NCBI RefSeq assembly: GCF_011516635.5
Contig: NZ_CP096255.1
Coordinates: 5,578,501-5,642,500 of the forward strand
Length of the DNA: 64,000 nt
Origin: Bradyrhizobium barranii subsp. apii
GTDB lineage: Bacteria; Pseudomonadota; Alphaproteobacteria; Rhizobiales; Xanthobacteraceae
Reading direction: 5' to 3'
Shown: positions 36,842 to 46,634 of the stretch, in pieces
How the letters are laid out: every line of letters starts with the position of its first letter
How positions within the stretch are numbered: position 1 is the first letter of the stretch
Program-made: the position numbers and the translations under genes
Notes under the pieces: generated by a model
The model's database searches: none
Seen by the model: the letters and a program-made list of their open reading frames with translations, nothing else
Told to the model about the DNA's origin: nothing

Positions 36842-38029
36842 CTATTTAAGCCAGTGAGCGATCCGGTCAACTGCCTCCCGCATCTCCGCTGCCGAACGCG
36901 CATAGGAGAGCCGTATGAACGAACGACCATGGATCGGATCGAAATCGAGACCCGGCGTGGCCGCAACGTGCGCCTGCTCCAGCATCTGCTTGGCAAACTC
37001 GAAACTGTCCGAGGTGAAGTCCGAGACGTCGGCATAGAGATAGAAGGCGCCGTCGGCAGGCAGGAACTTGCTGAGGCCCGCCTTGGGCAATCCCTCGATC
37101 AGGATGCGCCGGTTTTCCTGATAGCCGTGCTTGATCTCCTCCATCTCGGCCGCGCCGTCGAAGGCCGCTTCGGCCGCGATTTGCGACAATGACGGCACCG
37201 AGATCGACAGGTTCTGCTGCAGCCGCTCGATCGGCCGCACCAGGATCTCGGGCACGACCATCCAGCCGACGCGCCAGCCCGTCATGCAAAAATATTTCGA
37301 GAACGAGTTGATCACGAGTGCGTGCTCCGACAGCGCCGCCGCCGTTGCCGCCGGAAACGCGTAGTCGAGCCCGTGATAGATTTCGTCCGAGATGAAGCGG
37401 ATGCCGGCGTCTTCCGCCGCAGCGATCAGGCCGGCGAGCGCCTCGCGGGACATCATCGTCCCGGTCGGATTGGCCGGGCTGCCGACCAGCACGCCCTTCA
37501 GCGGCGCCTTGCGATGCGCGGCCAGCAGCGCCTCGCCGGTCAGCGCATGGCGCGTGTCATTGGTGGTCTCGATCAGCACCGGCTCGCAACCAAGCGCGGT
37601 GAGGATGTGACGGTAGGGCGGATAGCCCGGCACCGTCACGGCCACCCGGTCGCCGGGCGCGAACATCGACAGGAAGGCCAGGATGAAACCGCCGGAGGAG
37701 CCTGTCGTCACCACGATCCGCTCGGGGCTGACATCGCAGCCATAGGCATCCCGATAGTGGCGCGCGATGCGTTCGCGCAATGAGGGGATGCCGAGCGCGG
37801 AGGTGTAATCGATCCGCCCCGCCTCGAGCGCCGCATGGGCGGCCGCGATCGCGGTCTTTGGGGCGCCGGTTGCGGGCTGGCCGACCTCCATGTGGATGAC
37901 ATGGCCGCCTGCCGCCTCGATTCGGGCCGCGGCGGCCATCACGTCCATCACCATGAACGGGGGAACATCGCTGCGGCGGGAGGGCTCGAGCCACTGCCCC
38001 ACCCGGTTCCTCAATGTCGCATCGTGCAT
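36842..38029 (-). CDS. PLP-dependent class I/II aminotransferase
   Basis: 395 residues, fold-type I. Motifs are MEVGQPATGAPKTAIAAA and YTSALGIPSLRERIARHY near the N-terminus, VLVGSPANPTGTMMSREAL, the Asp of ISDEIYHGLDY that pairs with the PLP ring, the Schiff-base Lys in NSFSKYFCMTGWRVGW, and the substrate-binding Arg in FIRLSYARS. It fits the AspAT-like/pyruvate-aminotransferase group; substrate not determinable. It ends 49 bp before the BioY start, so the two may be cotranscribed. Confidence 0.92.
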   Translation of the reverse strand: MHDATLRNRVGQWLEPSRRSDVPPFMVMDVMAAAARIEAAGGHVIHMEVGQPATGAPKTAIAAAHAALEAGRIDYTSALGIPSLRERIARHYRDAYGCDVSPERIVVTTGSSGGFILAFLSMFAPGDRVAVTVPGYPPYRHILTALGCEPVLIETTNDTRHALTGEALLAAHRKAPLKGVLVGSPANPTGTMMSREALAGLIAAAEDAGIRFISDEIYHGLDYAFPAATAAALSEHALVINSFSKYFCMTGWRVGWMVVPEILVRPIERLQQNLSISVPSLSQIAAEAAFDGAAEMEEIKHGYQENRRILIEGLPKAGLSKFLPADGAFYLYADVSDFTSDSFEFAKQMLEQAHVAATPGLDFDPIHGRSFIRLSYARSAAEMREAVDRIAHWLK

Positions 38030-38207
38030 CGAATTCTGCTATTTCGCTGGCGAACCGGTCGGTTCGGTCCGGGAAACGGGGCGCTTGCGCCCCAGACTGG
38101 CCGCATTGTACGGCTCATAAGGGCATATCTCGTATCCGGTCCGCCGCCAATCGCCAAAAACCAATCACGAAACTGCTTGATCAAGACCGTTTGACCCAGA
38201 CCGCCTG

Positions 38208-39611
38208 ATGTTGCTCCAGATCGCATTGCGCAAGAAGGCCTCCACCCTCACCGCCCTCGTCACTGCAGCGGCGATCGCGCTGTTGCCGACGCCGGCCGCG
38301 CATGCGCAGGCCAAGGGGCCGCCGATCCTGCGCGACACCGAGACCGAGCAGCTGCTGCGCGAATACACGCGCCCGATCCTGCGCGTTGCCGGTCTGGAAA
38401 AGCAGAACATCCAGATGGTGATCATCAACGAAAGCTCGTTCAACGCGTTCGTCGCGGACGGCCGCCGCATCTTTGTCAATTACGGCGCGATCATGCAGTC
38501 GGAGACGCCGAACCAGATCATCGGCGTGCTCGCGCACGAGACCGGGCATCTGGCCGGCGGCCATCTGTCCAAGCTGCGCGAACAGCTCGCCAACGCACAG
38601 ACCCAGATGATCATCGCCATGCTGCTCGGGGCCGGCGCGATTGCCGTGGGTAGCACCCGAGGCAGCAACAGCGCCGGCAACAACGGCCTCGCCAATGCCG
38701 GTGCCGCCGCCATCGCTGGACCGCAGGAGATGATCCGCCGCACGCTGCTGTCCTATCAGCGCCAGCAGGAGGAGAACGCCGACCGCGCCGGCGTGAAATT
38801 CCTGACCGCGACCCAGCAGTCGCCGAAGGGCATGTACGAGACCTTCAAGCGCTTCACCAGCGAGAGCCTGTTCGCGTCCCGCGGCGCCGATCCCTATCTC
38901 CAGTCGCATCCGATGCCCGCCGAGCGTGTCGCATCGCTTCAGGAATTCGCCAGTTCCAGCCCCTATTGGGACAAGAAGGACGATCCCGCGCTCCAGCTCC
39001 GCCACGACATGGCGCGCGCCAAGATTTCCGCGTTCATGGAGCGGCCGGAGACGGTCTACCGCCGCTATCCCCAGACGAACGACAGCATGCCGGCGCGCTA
39101 TGCCCGCGCCATCAGCACCTATCTGCACGGCGATTTACGCAGCGCCCTGGCCCAGATCGACGCGCTGATCCAGGTCCAGCCGAACAACCCGTATTTCTAC
39201 GAGGTGCGCGGCCAGGCCCTGCTGGAGGGCGGCAAGCCGGCCGAAGCGATCCCTGCCCTGCGCAAGGCGGTGCAGCTGTCCAACAACGCCCCCCTCATCG
39301 AGATGTTACTTGGGCAGGCTCTGGTTGGATCGGATAATAAGGCCTACACCGATGATGCTGTTCGGATTCTCCGGGCCGCTGTGGCACGGGAACCGGAGGC
39401 CGCGCTCGGCTATATGCAGCTCGCGATGGCCTATGGCCGGAAGGGCGATTATGCCGAGGCGGATCTGGCGTCGGCGCAGGCCGCTTATCTGCGCGGCGAC
39501 AACAAGACCGCCCGCGAACTCGCCACGCGCGCGAAAACCCGTTTCGCCGTCGGCACGCCCGGATGGGTCAAGGCCGACGACATCGTGGCGGCCAAGCCGC
39601 CGCGCAACTAA
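38208..39611 (+). CDS. Periplasmic M48 metalloprotease with TPRs (BepA-like)
   Basis: 467 residues. A signal peptide (LVTAAAIALLPTPAAHAQA) precedes an M48 domain with zinc motif HETGH at 110-114, the third-ligand region EENADRAGVKFLTAT and the YfgC-like segment SLFASRGADPYLQSHPMP. The C-terminal ~200 residues are TPR-like (QIDALIQVQPNNPYFYEVRGQALLEGGKPAEAIPAL). E. coli BepA degrades or chaperones stalled LptD and BAM substrates at the outer membrane; the same arrangement supports that role here. A DsbA-like gene follows on the same strand; LptD maturation also needs disulfides. Confidence 0.92.
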   Translation: MLLQIALRKKASTLTALVTAAAIALLPTPAAHAQAKGPPILRDTETEQLLREYTRPILRVAGLEKQNIQMVIINESSFNAFVADGRRIFVNYGAIMQSETPNQIIGVLAHETGHLAGGHLSKLREQLANAQTQMIIAMLLGAGAIAVGSTRGSNSAGNNGLANAGAAAIAGPQEMIRRTLLSYQRQQEENADRAGVKFLTATQQSPKGMYETFKRFTSESLFASRGADPYLQSHPMPAERVASLQEFASSSPYWDKKDDPALQLRHDMARAKISAFMERPETVYRRYPQTNDSMPARYARAISTYLHGDLRSALAQIDALIQVQPNNPYFYEVRGQALLEGGKPAEAIPALRKAVQLSNNAPLIEMLLGQALVGSDNKAYTDDAVRILRAAVAREPEAALGYMQLAMAYGRKGDYAEADLASAQAAYLRGDNKTARELATRAKTRFAVGTPGWVKADDIVAAKPPRN

Positions 39612-39709
39612 CGCGACCAAGACGACGCCTGACACCACGACGTCACGACACCGAGCTTAAGTCCGCCGGGACGTTTTCCGAAACCAGCTTTCGATAAGAG
39701 GATTTGCCT

Positions 39710-40477
39710 ATGCCTTCGCTGCGCCTGCTTGCTCCCGCGCTGTTCGCGCTCGCCATGTTCGGCGCAGCCGTTCCCGCGTCGGCCGACAGCTTCTCGGATG
39801 CCCAGCGCACCGACATCGAGGCGATCATCAAGAATTATCTCGTCACCCATCCCGAGGTGCTCGAGGAAGCGATGACCGAACTCACCAAGCGCCAGGCCGC
39901 GGCCGAAACGCAGAAGCATGAAGCCAGCATCGCGCAGAACTCCGATGCGATCTTCAACTCGCCGCGCCAGGTCGTGCTCGGCAACAAGGACGGCGATGTC
40001 ACCTTCGTCGAGTTCTTCGATTACAATTGCGGCTACTGCAAGCGCGCGATGGGCGACATGCTCGACCTCATGAAGGCCGATCCGAAGCTGAAGGTCGTGC
40101 TGAAGGAGTTTCCGGTGCTGAGCCAGGGCTCGGTCGAAGCGGCGCAGGTCGCGGTCGCCGTGCGCATGCAGGATCCCACCGGCAAGAAGTATCTCGACTT
40201 CCACCAGAAGCTGCTCGGCGGCCGTGGCGCCGCCGACAAGGCGCGCGCGCTGCAGGCGGCCAAGGAAGCCGGCCTCGATACCGCGAAGATCGAGAAGGAC
40301 ATCGGCAGCCCCGAGGTGCGCGCCACCATCGAGGAGAATTTCAAGCTCGCCGAAGCGATGGGCATGAACGGCACGCCGAGCTACGTGATCGGCAAGCAGA
40401 TCGTGATCGGCGCCGTCGGCCTCGAAGGCCTGAAGGAAAAGATCGGCGTTGCCCGTTGCGGCAAGGCGACTTGCTAA
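39710..40477 (+). CDS. DsbA-family thiol:disulfide oxidoreductase
   Basis: 255 residues. A signal peptide (LAPALFALAMFGAAVPASA) is followed by an N-terminal helix region (IKNYLVTHPEVLEEAMTEL) typical of the Com1/ScsC/27-kDa outer-membrane-protein group, then the thioredoxin fold with active site CGYC at 107-110 (FFDYNCGYCKRAM) and cis-Pro loop GMNGTPSYVIG. Catalyses or isomerises disulfides in the periplasm. ATG 39710 is preferred over the TTG two codons earlier. It lies 98 bp after the M48 protease gene and ends at a strong terminator. Confidence 0.93.
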   Translation: MPSLRLLAPALFALAMFGAAVPASADSFSDAQRTDIEAIIKNYLVTHPEVLEEAMTELTKRQAAAETQKHEASIAQNSDAIFNSPRQVVLGNKDGDVTFVEFFDYNCGYCKRAMGDMLDLMKADPKLKVVLKEFPVLSQGSVEAAQVAVAVRMQDPTGKKYLDFHQKLLGGRGAADKARALQAAKEAGLDTAKIEKDIGSPEVRATIEENFKLAEAMGMNGTPSYVIGKQIVIGAVGLEGLKEKIGVARCGKATC

Positions 40478-40524
40478 CAAGGCGACCTGCTGATCCCGCA
40501 TTTCACAATCTGCGCATGCGACGA

Positions 40525-40549
40525 GGCCGGCTGAACAGCCGGCCTTTTT
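40525..40549 (+). terminator. Rho-independent terminator after the DsbA-like gene
   Basis: Perfect 8-bp stem (GGCCGGCT / AGCCGGCC), loop GAAC, then TTTTT, 48 bp after the stop. Confidence 0.92.
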
Positions 40550-40644
40550 CGTTGACCGCAGCTTTGCGCGAATTCTGGCGCGAATCCGGCGCGCGCATTC
40601 ATCTCGCGTTTAAGAAACAAATACCCCGGAACCGCCGATGTTCC

Positions 40645-40669
40645 GGAACAACTCAAATCTCCTTTCGTT
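40645..40669 (+). promoter_or_regulatory. EcfG-type (general stress) promoter upstream of the DUF1236 gene
   Basis: GGAAC at 40645-40649 and CGTT at 40666-40669 with a 16-base spacer, matching the alphaproteobacterial EcfG consensus GGAAC-N16/17-CGTT. The DUF1236 ATG lies 45 bp downstream. Confidence 0.7.
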
Positions 40670-40714
40670 GGTGGCGCGGGCAATGACGCAAAGAAACACG
40701 TGAGGAGAAATTTG

Positions 40715-41509
40715 ATGTCTAACCGCTTTATGATCTCGGTCGCCGCGCTCGCGCTCGTCGCAGGCACCGGGCTGGCGAACGCACAGGGCACCATGAACCG
40801 CGATAGCGGTGGCGGGGCCGGCGCGCAGCCGACGCAACATTCGCAACCCGCCGGTGGCGCAGCTGAACGTGGCGCGATGGGCAAGGAAGCCGCTCCCGAG
40901 AGGGGCACCGTCGGCCAGGCTGGCGGCGCCATGAAGCCCGGCGGAGCAGCCGAGGAGAAGTCGTCTGGCGCGACGGAGAAATCCGGTGCGATGGAAAAGT
41001 CAGGCGGGATGGAAAAATCCGGCACGATGAACAAGAACGCGGCTGACGAGAAGGCCGGCGCGACGAAGGGTGAGCACGCCCAGGGCGCGCAGGACAAGTC
41101 CAAGAGCACGATGGACGAGTCCCAGATGGACAAGTCCAAGAGCACCGAGACTGACACCAAGAGCGGCAACATGAACGCCCAGACCAAGGGCGCGGACAGC
41201 AAGGCTGCCGACACCAAGTCTCAGACCACGACCGGCGCCGCGCCTGCGACCGCTGCGGCACCGCCTGCCGAGAAGCGGACCGAGATCTCAACGGCGATCA
41301 AGTCGACCAAGATCGAAGAGACCACGAACGTCAACTTCAACATCTCGGTCGGCGCCGCGATCCCGGCATCCGTTCGCTTCCATCCGCTGCCGCCCCGGAT
41401 CGTGGAAATCTATCCGGAGTGGCGCGGCTATGACGTGATCTACGTCCGCGGACAGTACATCATCGTCCGTCCGCAGACGCGCGAGATCGTGTACATCATC
41501 GAAGGCTAA
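40715..41509 (+). CDS. Exported DUF1236 protein with low-complexity Lys/Ser/Met middle
   Basis: 264 residues. Signal peptide (MISVAALALVAGTGLANAQ), then ~170 residues of low complexity rich in Gly, Ala, Lys, Ser and Met with repeats such as KSGAMEKSGGMEKSGTM. The C-terminal ~70 residues are the DUF1236 domain (FNISVGAAIPASVRFHPLPP, IVEIYPEWRGYDVIYVRGQY). The function is unknown; the hydrophilic central part resembles stress-protective disordered proteins. ATG 40715 follows GAGGAG. The upstream EcfG promoter implies induction in the general stress response. Confidence 0.87.
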   Translation: MSNRFMISVAALALVAGTGLANAQGTMNRDSGGGAGAQPTQHSQPAGGAAERGAMGKEAAPERGTVGQAGGAMKPGGAAEEKSSGATEKSGAMEKSGGMEKSGTMNKNAADEKAGATKGEHAQGAQDKSKSTMDESQMDKSKSTETDTKSGNMNAQTKGADSKAADTKSQTTTGAAPATAAAPPAEKRTEISTAIKSTKIEETTNVNFNISVGAAIPASVRFHPLPPRIVEIYPEWRGYDVIYVRGQYIIVRPQTREIVYIIEG

Positions 41510-41530
41510 GCCGCTTGGCTGACGCCCGAT

Positions 41531-41562
41531 AAGCCCTTGCCGAGAGATCGGCAGGGGCTTTT
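41531..41562 (+). terminator. Rho-independent terminator after the DUF1236 gene
   Basis: Near-perfect 13-bp stem (AAGCCCTTGCCGA / TCGGCAGGGGCTT) with loop GAGA and a short T-run. Confidence 0.88.
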
Positions 41563-41766
41563 GGCCTATTGGGCGGCCTCCCCTGCCTATCCCGCCCGGC
41601 AGCCACGATTAGAACTGGTTAACAAGCAATTTCCGTAGCTTCCGCACAGGTTTTTGCCCCCCGGATGAGCTGTTTGAAGCCCCCTGGGAGGTCCTTCAAG
41701 GCTTCCCCTAGGGCGCTTTGTTACCTATAACCCCCGCCACGCCGAAGCACCTCTTGCGGGATTGGA

Positions 41767-42234
41767 ATGGCCGAACCAGCAACCGACACGATCCTCGTTC
41801 TCAACGGGCCGAACCTCAACATGTTGGGGACGCGCGAGCCCGAGAAGTATGGCCACGCGACGCTGGCCGACGTCGAAACGCTGTGCCGCGAAGCGGCGGC
41901 GGCGTACGGCCTCAAGGCCGACTGCCGGCAGTCCAACCGCGAAGGCGAGTTGATCGACTTCATCCACGAGGCGCATGCCCGCAAGATGAAGGGCATCATC
42001 ATCAATGCCGGCGGCTATTCGCACACCTCGATCGCGCTGCACGACGCGCTGCTCGCGGTGCAGATCCCGACCGTCGAAGTGCACGTGACCAACATCTACG
42101 CCCGCGAGAGCTTCCGTCACCATTCCTACACCGCGCGCGCGGCCTTCGCCTCGCTCTGCGGTTTCGGCATCGAGGGCTACCGCCTCGCGATCCAGGGCCT
42201 TGCCGCCAAGCTCGGCATCAAGCCCAAAGCCTGA
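41767..42234 (+). CDS. aroQ: 3-dehydroquinate dehydratase, type II
   Basis: 155 residues, the full size of the type II enzyme. Motifs are the N-terminal ILVLNGPNLNMLGTREPEKYG (catalytic Arg and Tyr on the lid loop), QSNREGELIDFIHEA, IINAGGYSHTSIALHDAL, EVHVTNIYARESFRHHS (catalytic His) and GFGIEGYRLAI. Converts 3-dehydroquinate to 3-dehydroshikimate in the shikimate pathway. It heads the aroQ-accB-accC group common in alphaproteobacteria and is 35 bp from accB. Confidence 0.97.
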   Translation: MAEPATDTILVLNGPNLNMLGTREPEKYGHATLADVETLCREAAAAYGLKADCRQSNREGELIDFIHEAHARKMKGIIINAGGYSHTSIALHDALLAVQIPTVEVHVTNIYARESFRHHSYTARAAFASLCGFGIEGYRLAIQGLAAKLGIKPKA

Positions 42235-42269
42235 CGCTCCCTCTTCACACAGAACATTCGGATCAGAAC

Positions 42270-42757
42270 ATGGCGCGCCAGCCAGACGACAAACAGCCGT
42301 AAAGTTTTCCAGCGAGGATTCCGCGCTCGTCCGCGAGCTCGCACTTCTGCTCGATGAGACCAGCCTCACCGAGATCGAGATCGAACGGGCCGGCCTTCGC
42401 CTGCGCGTCGCCCGCAACATCAGCGTAGCCGCCACCATGCCGATGCAGATGGCGGCCGGTCCCGCCGTCCTGCCGGCGGCCGCAGCTGCCGCCGCGCCAG
42501 CCGCGGCCGACCTGTCGAAGCATCCGGGCGCGGTGATCTCGCCGATGGTCGGCACCGCCTATTGGGCGCCGGAGCCCGGCGCCAAGCCGTTCATCGAGGT
42601 CGGCAGCAAGGTCTCGGTCGGCCAGACGCTGCTGATCATCGAAGCCATGAAGACCATGAACCAGATCCCCTCGCCGCGCGCCGGCACGGTGACGCAGATT
42701 CTGGTCGAAGACGGCCAGCCGGTCGAGTACGGCGAGCCGCTCGTCATCATAGAGTAA
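42270..42757 (+). CDS. accB: Biotin carboxyl carrier protein of acetyl-CoA carboxylase, with apparent 1-nt deletion
   Basis: From ATG 42270 the frame reads MARQPDDK and then stops at TAA ten codons in. Adding one A to the AAA run at 42291-42293 gives DDKTAVKFSSEDSALVRELA and joins the open frame to 42757, giving 162 residues, the normal AccB length. The rest is intact: N-terminal helices, an Ala/Pro linker, then the biotinyl domain GAVISPMVGTAYWAPEPG with the biotinylated Lys in EAMKTMNQI. AccB carries the carboxyl group between AccC and AccAD in fatty-acid synthesis and is essential, so the deletion is probably a sequencing error, unless recoding or another start rescues it. No good in-frame start lies nearby. 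Confidence 0.85.
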
Positions 42758-42816
42758 TGGTCGTGGGCGGTCAGCCGCCCTAGCCGCCTCCCGCGCGCCA
42801 GTCCCTTAAGGACACC

Positions 42817-44172
<1,356 letters not shown>

Positions 44173-44187
44173 CCCCTCTCCTCCCGT

Positions 44188-44212
44188 GGAACCCTTTGGC
44201 CCCCATCGCGTT
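44188..44212 (+). promoter_or_regulatory. EcfG-type promoter upstream of the CHASE3 kinase operon
   Basis: GGAAC at 44188-44192, a 16-base spacer and CGTT at 44209-44212, matching the general-stress sigma consensus. It lies 63 bp before the kinase GTG start in the accC-kinase gap. Confidence 0.72.
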
Positions 44213-44275
44213 CTGGACGGGGACAGTTCCGAGGGGGCCTTTTGAGTTCCGTTGACGTGACGAAGCGAGACCGTC

Positions 44276-45793
44276 GTGACGACTGAAGCGCAACGACGGC
44301 GCTCCATGTGGCAGATCCTGCTGTTCTCGGCGGGTCTTCTGGTGTTGACCGTGATCAGCGCCGGCTCCGTCTACCTGGTCAACAAGGCCAGAGACGATAG
44401 CAAATGGGTGATCCACACCATCGAGGCGGAGAACCAGATCAACGCTCTGCTGCTGGAAATCCGGCGTGCCGAGAGCGCCGCCCGCGGCTATCTCCTGACC
44501 CAAGGGGCGGATTTCAAGGCCGACCATGAGAAAGCCGTGGCAGCGATCATACCTGCCCTCGACAAGCTCACGCGCCTGACCCGCGATAATCCGGACCAAC
44601 GCGGCAACATCGAGAAGCTGAGCGCGGCGATCGAAATCCGGCTGGGGCAATTCAAGCAGGAGTTGGACTTCATCGGCCAGAATCGGCCGGACAAGGCCAT
44701 AGCGCAGGTCCGCGAGGCCGCCTCCACCGACACCACGGCCGAGATCAGCAAAGTCGCCGTCTCCATGATCCAGGAGGAGGAGCGTCTGTTCCGGCTCCGA
44801 TCGGCCAATTCCGACCGCAGCCAGACGCTGGCGGCCTCGATGACCGGCATCGGTTCGGGCCTCGTGGTGCTGCTGACCCTGATCTCGATCTGGCTGGTGC
44901 GGCGCTCGGTGCTGGCCCGCGACGAGGCCGAGACGCGCCTGCGCGACGCCTACGCCAACCTCGAGACCGTGGTCGACGAACGCACGGCAGACCTGCGCGA
45001 GGCCAACAACGAGATTCAGCGCTTTGCCTATATCGTCAGCCACGACCTTCGTTCGCCACTCGTCAACATCATGGGCTTCACCAGCGAACTCGAAGAGCTC
45101 AGCGGCGACATTTTCCGCCGTATCGGCGGCCTTACCCATGTCCCGGCCGATGGCCCGCCGCTAGCTGACGGCGAGGTCACGCTCGAAGGCCCCGACAAGC
45201 AGCTTTCAACGGATTTTTCCGAAGCGCTCGGCTTCATCAAGTCGTCGATCGCCAAGATGGACCGCCTGATCTCGGCGATCCTCAACCTCACCCGCGAGGG
45301 CCGGCGCGAATTCGTGCCCGAAAAGATCGACACCCGCGAGTTGATCGAAGCCATCGTCTCGACGCTGGCGCATCAGTCCGCCGAAGCGCAGGCCGAGATC
45401 CATGTCGCGCCGCTGCCGGATCTCGTCAGCGACCGCCTTGCGCTGGAGCAGATCTTCTCCAATCTGATCGACAATGCCATCAAATATCTCAAGGCCGGCG
45501 CCCCCGGCGAGATCAGAATCCGCGGGCGCACCAAGCTTGGCTACGCTATCTTCGAGATCAGCGATAACGGCCGCGGGATCGATCCGAAAGATCACCAGCG
45601 GATTTTCGACCTGTTTCGCCGGGCGGGAACCCAGGACAAGCCTGGTCAGGGCATCGGTCTTGCGCATGTGCGTGCACTTGTGCGCCGCCTCGGCGGTACC
45701 ATGTCGGTATCATCGGAACTGAATACCGGCAGCACCTTCACAATCACGCTGCCCATCACCTGGAACACGAGCAACCGGAACGCCGACCAATGA
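44276..45793 (+). CDS. CHASE3 sensor histidine kinase
   Basis: 505 residues from GTG 44276. Helix one (ILLFSAGLLVLTVISAGSVYLV), a periplasmic CHASE3 domain (~40-180; HTIEAENQINALLLEIRRAESAARGYLL), helix two (IGSGLVVLLTLISIWLVRRS), a coiled coil, HisKA with the phospho-His in YIVSHDLRSPLVNIMGF, and HATPase with NLIDNAIKYLK, ISDNGRGIDP and GQGIGLAHVRALV. CHASE3 senses an unknown periplasmic cue. Its stop overlaps the next response-regulator ATG (ATGA). The EcfG promoter upstream suggests it belongs to the general stress regulon. Confidence 0.93.
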   Translation: MTTEAQRRRSMWQILLFSAGLLVLTVISAGSVYLVNKARDDSKWVIHTIEAENQINALLLEIRRAESAARGYLLTQGADFKADHEKAVAAIIPALDKLTRLTRDNPDQRGNIEKLSAAIEIRLGQFKQELDFIGQNRPDKAIAQVREAASTDTTAEISKVAVSMIQEEERLFRLRSANSDRSQTLAASMTGIGSGLVVLLTLISIWLVRRSVLARDEAETRLRDAYANLETVVDERTADLREANNEIQRFAYIVSHDLRSPLVNIMGFTSELEELSGDIFRRIGGLTHVPADGPPLADGEVTLEGPDKQLSTDFSEALGFIKSSIAKMDRLISAILNLTREGRREFVPEKIDTRELIEAIVSTLAHQSAEAQAEIHVAPLPDLVSDRLALEQIFSNLIDNAIKYLKAGAPGEIRIRGRTKLGYAIFEISDNGRGIDPKDHQRIFDLFRRAGTQDKPGQGIGLAHVRALVRRLGGTMSVSSELNTGSTFTITLPITWNTSNRNADQ

Positions 45794-46230
45794 CTCAACC
45801 CGTCACCATCATCATGATCGAGGACGACGAGGGCCACGCCCGGCTGATCGAGCGCAACATCCGCCGATCCGGCGTCAACAACGAGATCATTCCCTTCGCC
45901 AACGGCACGGACGCGATGAAGCACCTGTTCGGCGCCGACGGCAGCGGGCTCGTGCAGAAGGGCAATGCGCTCCTGATCCTGCTCGATCTCAATCTCCCCG
46001 ACATGACCGGGATCGACATCCTGAAGCAGATCAAGGAGAACAAATATCTGAAGGCCTCGCCCGTGGTGGTGCTGACCACCACCGACGACAGCCAGGAAAT
46101 CAAGCGCTGCTACGAGCTCGGCTGCAACGTCTACATCACCAAGCCCGTGAACTACGAGAATTTCGCCAATGCCATCCGGCAGCTCGGCCTGTTCTTCTCG
46201 GTCATCCAGGTCCCGCCCGCCGCCTCATGA
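45790..46230 (+). CDS. Single-domain response regulator (Rcp1/CheY-like)
   Basis: 146 residues, receiver domain only: acidic pair in IIMIEDDEGHARLIERNI, phospho-acceptor Asp in LLILLDLNLPD, Thr in VVVLTTTDDSQE and Lys in YITKPVNYENF. The spacing and the NxPDMTGxDIL pattern resemble the Rcp1 group paired with phytochrome- or CHASE3-type kinases. No output domain, so it likely passes phosphate onward or acts by protein contact. It overlaps the kinase gene before it and the next regulator gene after it by four bases each, so the cascade is translated together. Confidence 0.93.
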   Translation: MTQPVTIIMIEDDEGHARLIERNIRRSGVNNEIIPFANGTDAMKHLFGADGSGLVQKGNALLILLDLNLPDMTGIDILKQIKENKYLKASPVVVLTTTDDSQEIKRCYELGCNVYITKPVNYENFANAIRQLGLFFSVIQVPPAAS

Positions 46231-46628
46231 ACCAGCACCCGCCTACACTGCTCTACATCGACGACGACGCGGCGCTGGCCCGCCTGGTCGAGCGCGGCCT
46301 GACGCGGCGCGGCTACAAGGTCATTCATGCCGCGAGCGGCGAGGAAGGCCTGGAGCGTATCCGTCGCGCGGGGACCCAAAACAGCGCCGACGGCTGCATC
46401 GACGTCGTGGCGCTCGACCAGTACATGCCCGGCCTCGACGGGCTGGAGACGCTCGAGCAGATCATGGCGATCGCAGGCGCTCCGCCCGTGGTGTTCGTCA
46501 CCGCATCGCAGGATTCCAGCATCGCGGTCACCGCGCTGAAGGCGGGCGCGGCCGATTATCTCGTCAAGGACGTCAAGGGCGACTTCATCCCCCTGCTCCA
46601 CGTCGCCGCCGACGGCGCGCTACGCTAG
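46227..46628 (+). CDS. Response regulator half of an amber-split receiver/HWE-type kinase
   Basis: 133 residues. A full receiver domain (TLLYIDDDAALARLVERGL, Asp in VVALDQYMPGLDG, Thr in VFVTASQDS, Lys in DYLVKDVKG) ends HVAADGALR followed by TAG at 46626-46628. The same frame then continues directly into AELQKAREEAEAEIHA and a histidine kinase (46635-47342). A CAG-to-TAG change would explain the break (ALR-Q-AELQK). If real, this product is a stand-alone receiver. Confidence 0.85.
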   Translation: MNQHPPTLLYIDDDAALARLVERGLTRRGYKVIHAASGEEGLERIRRAGTQNSADGCIDVVALDQYMPGLDGLETLEQIMAIAGAPPVVFVTASQDSSIAVTALKAGAADYLVKDVKGDFIPLLHVAADGALR

Positions 46629-46634
46629 GCCGAA

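Noticed and set aside
41718..42302. 194-codon plus-strand frame over aroQ and the accB start
   Set aside because: Mostly an Arg-rich out-of-frame shadow of aroQ; only its last ten codons coincide with the true accB start frame.
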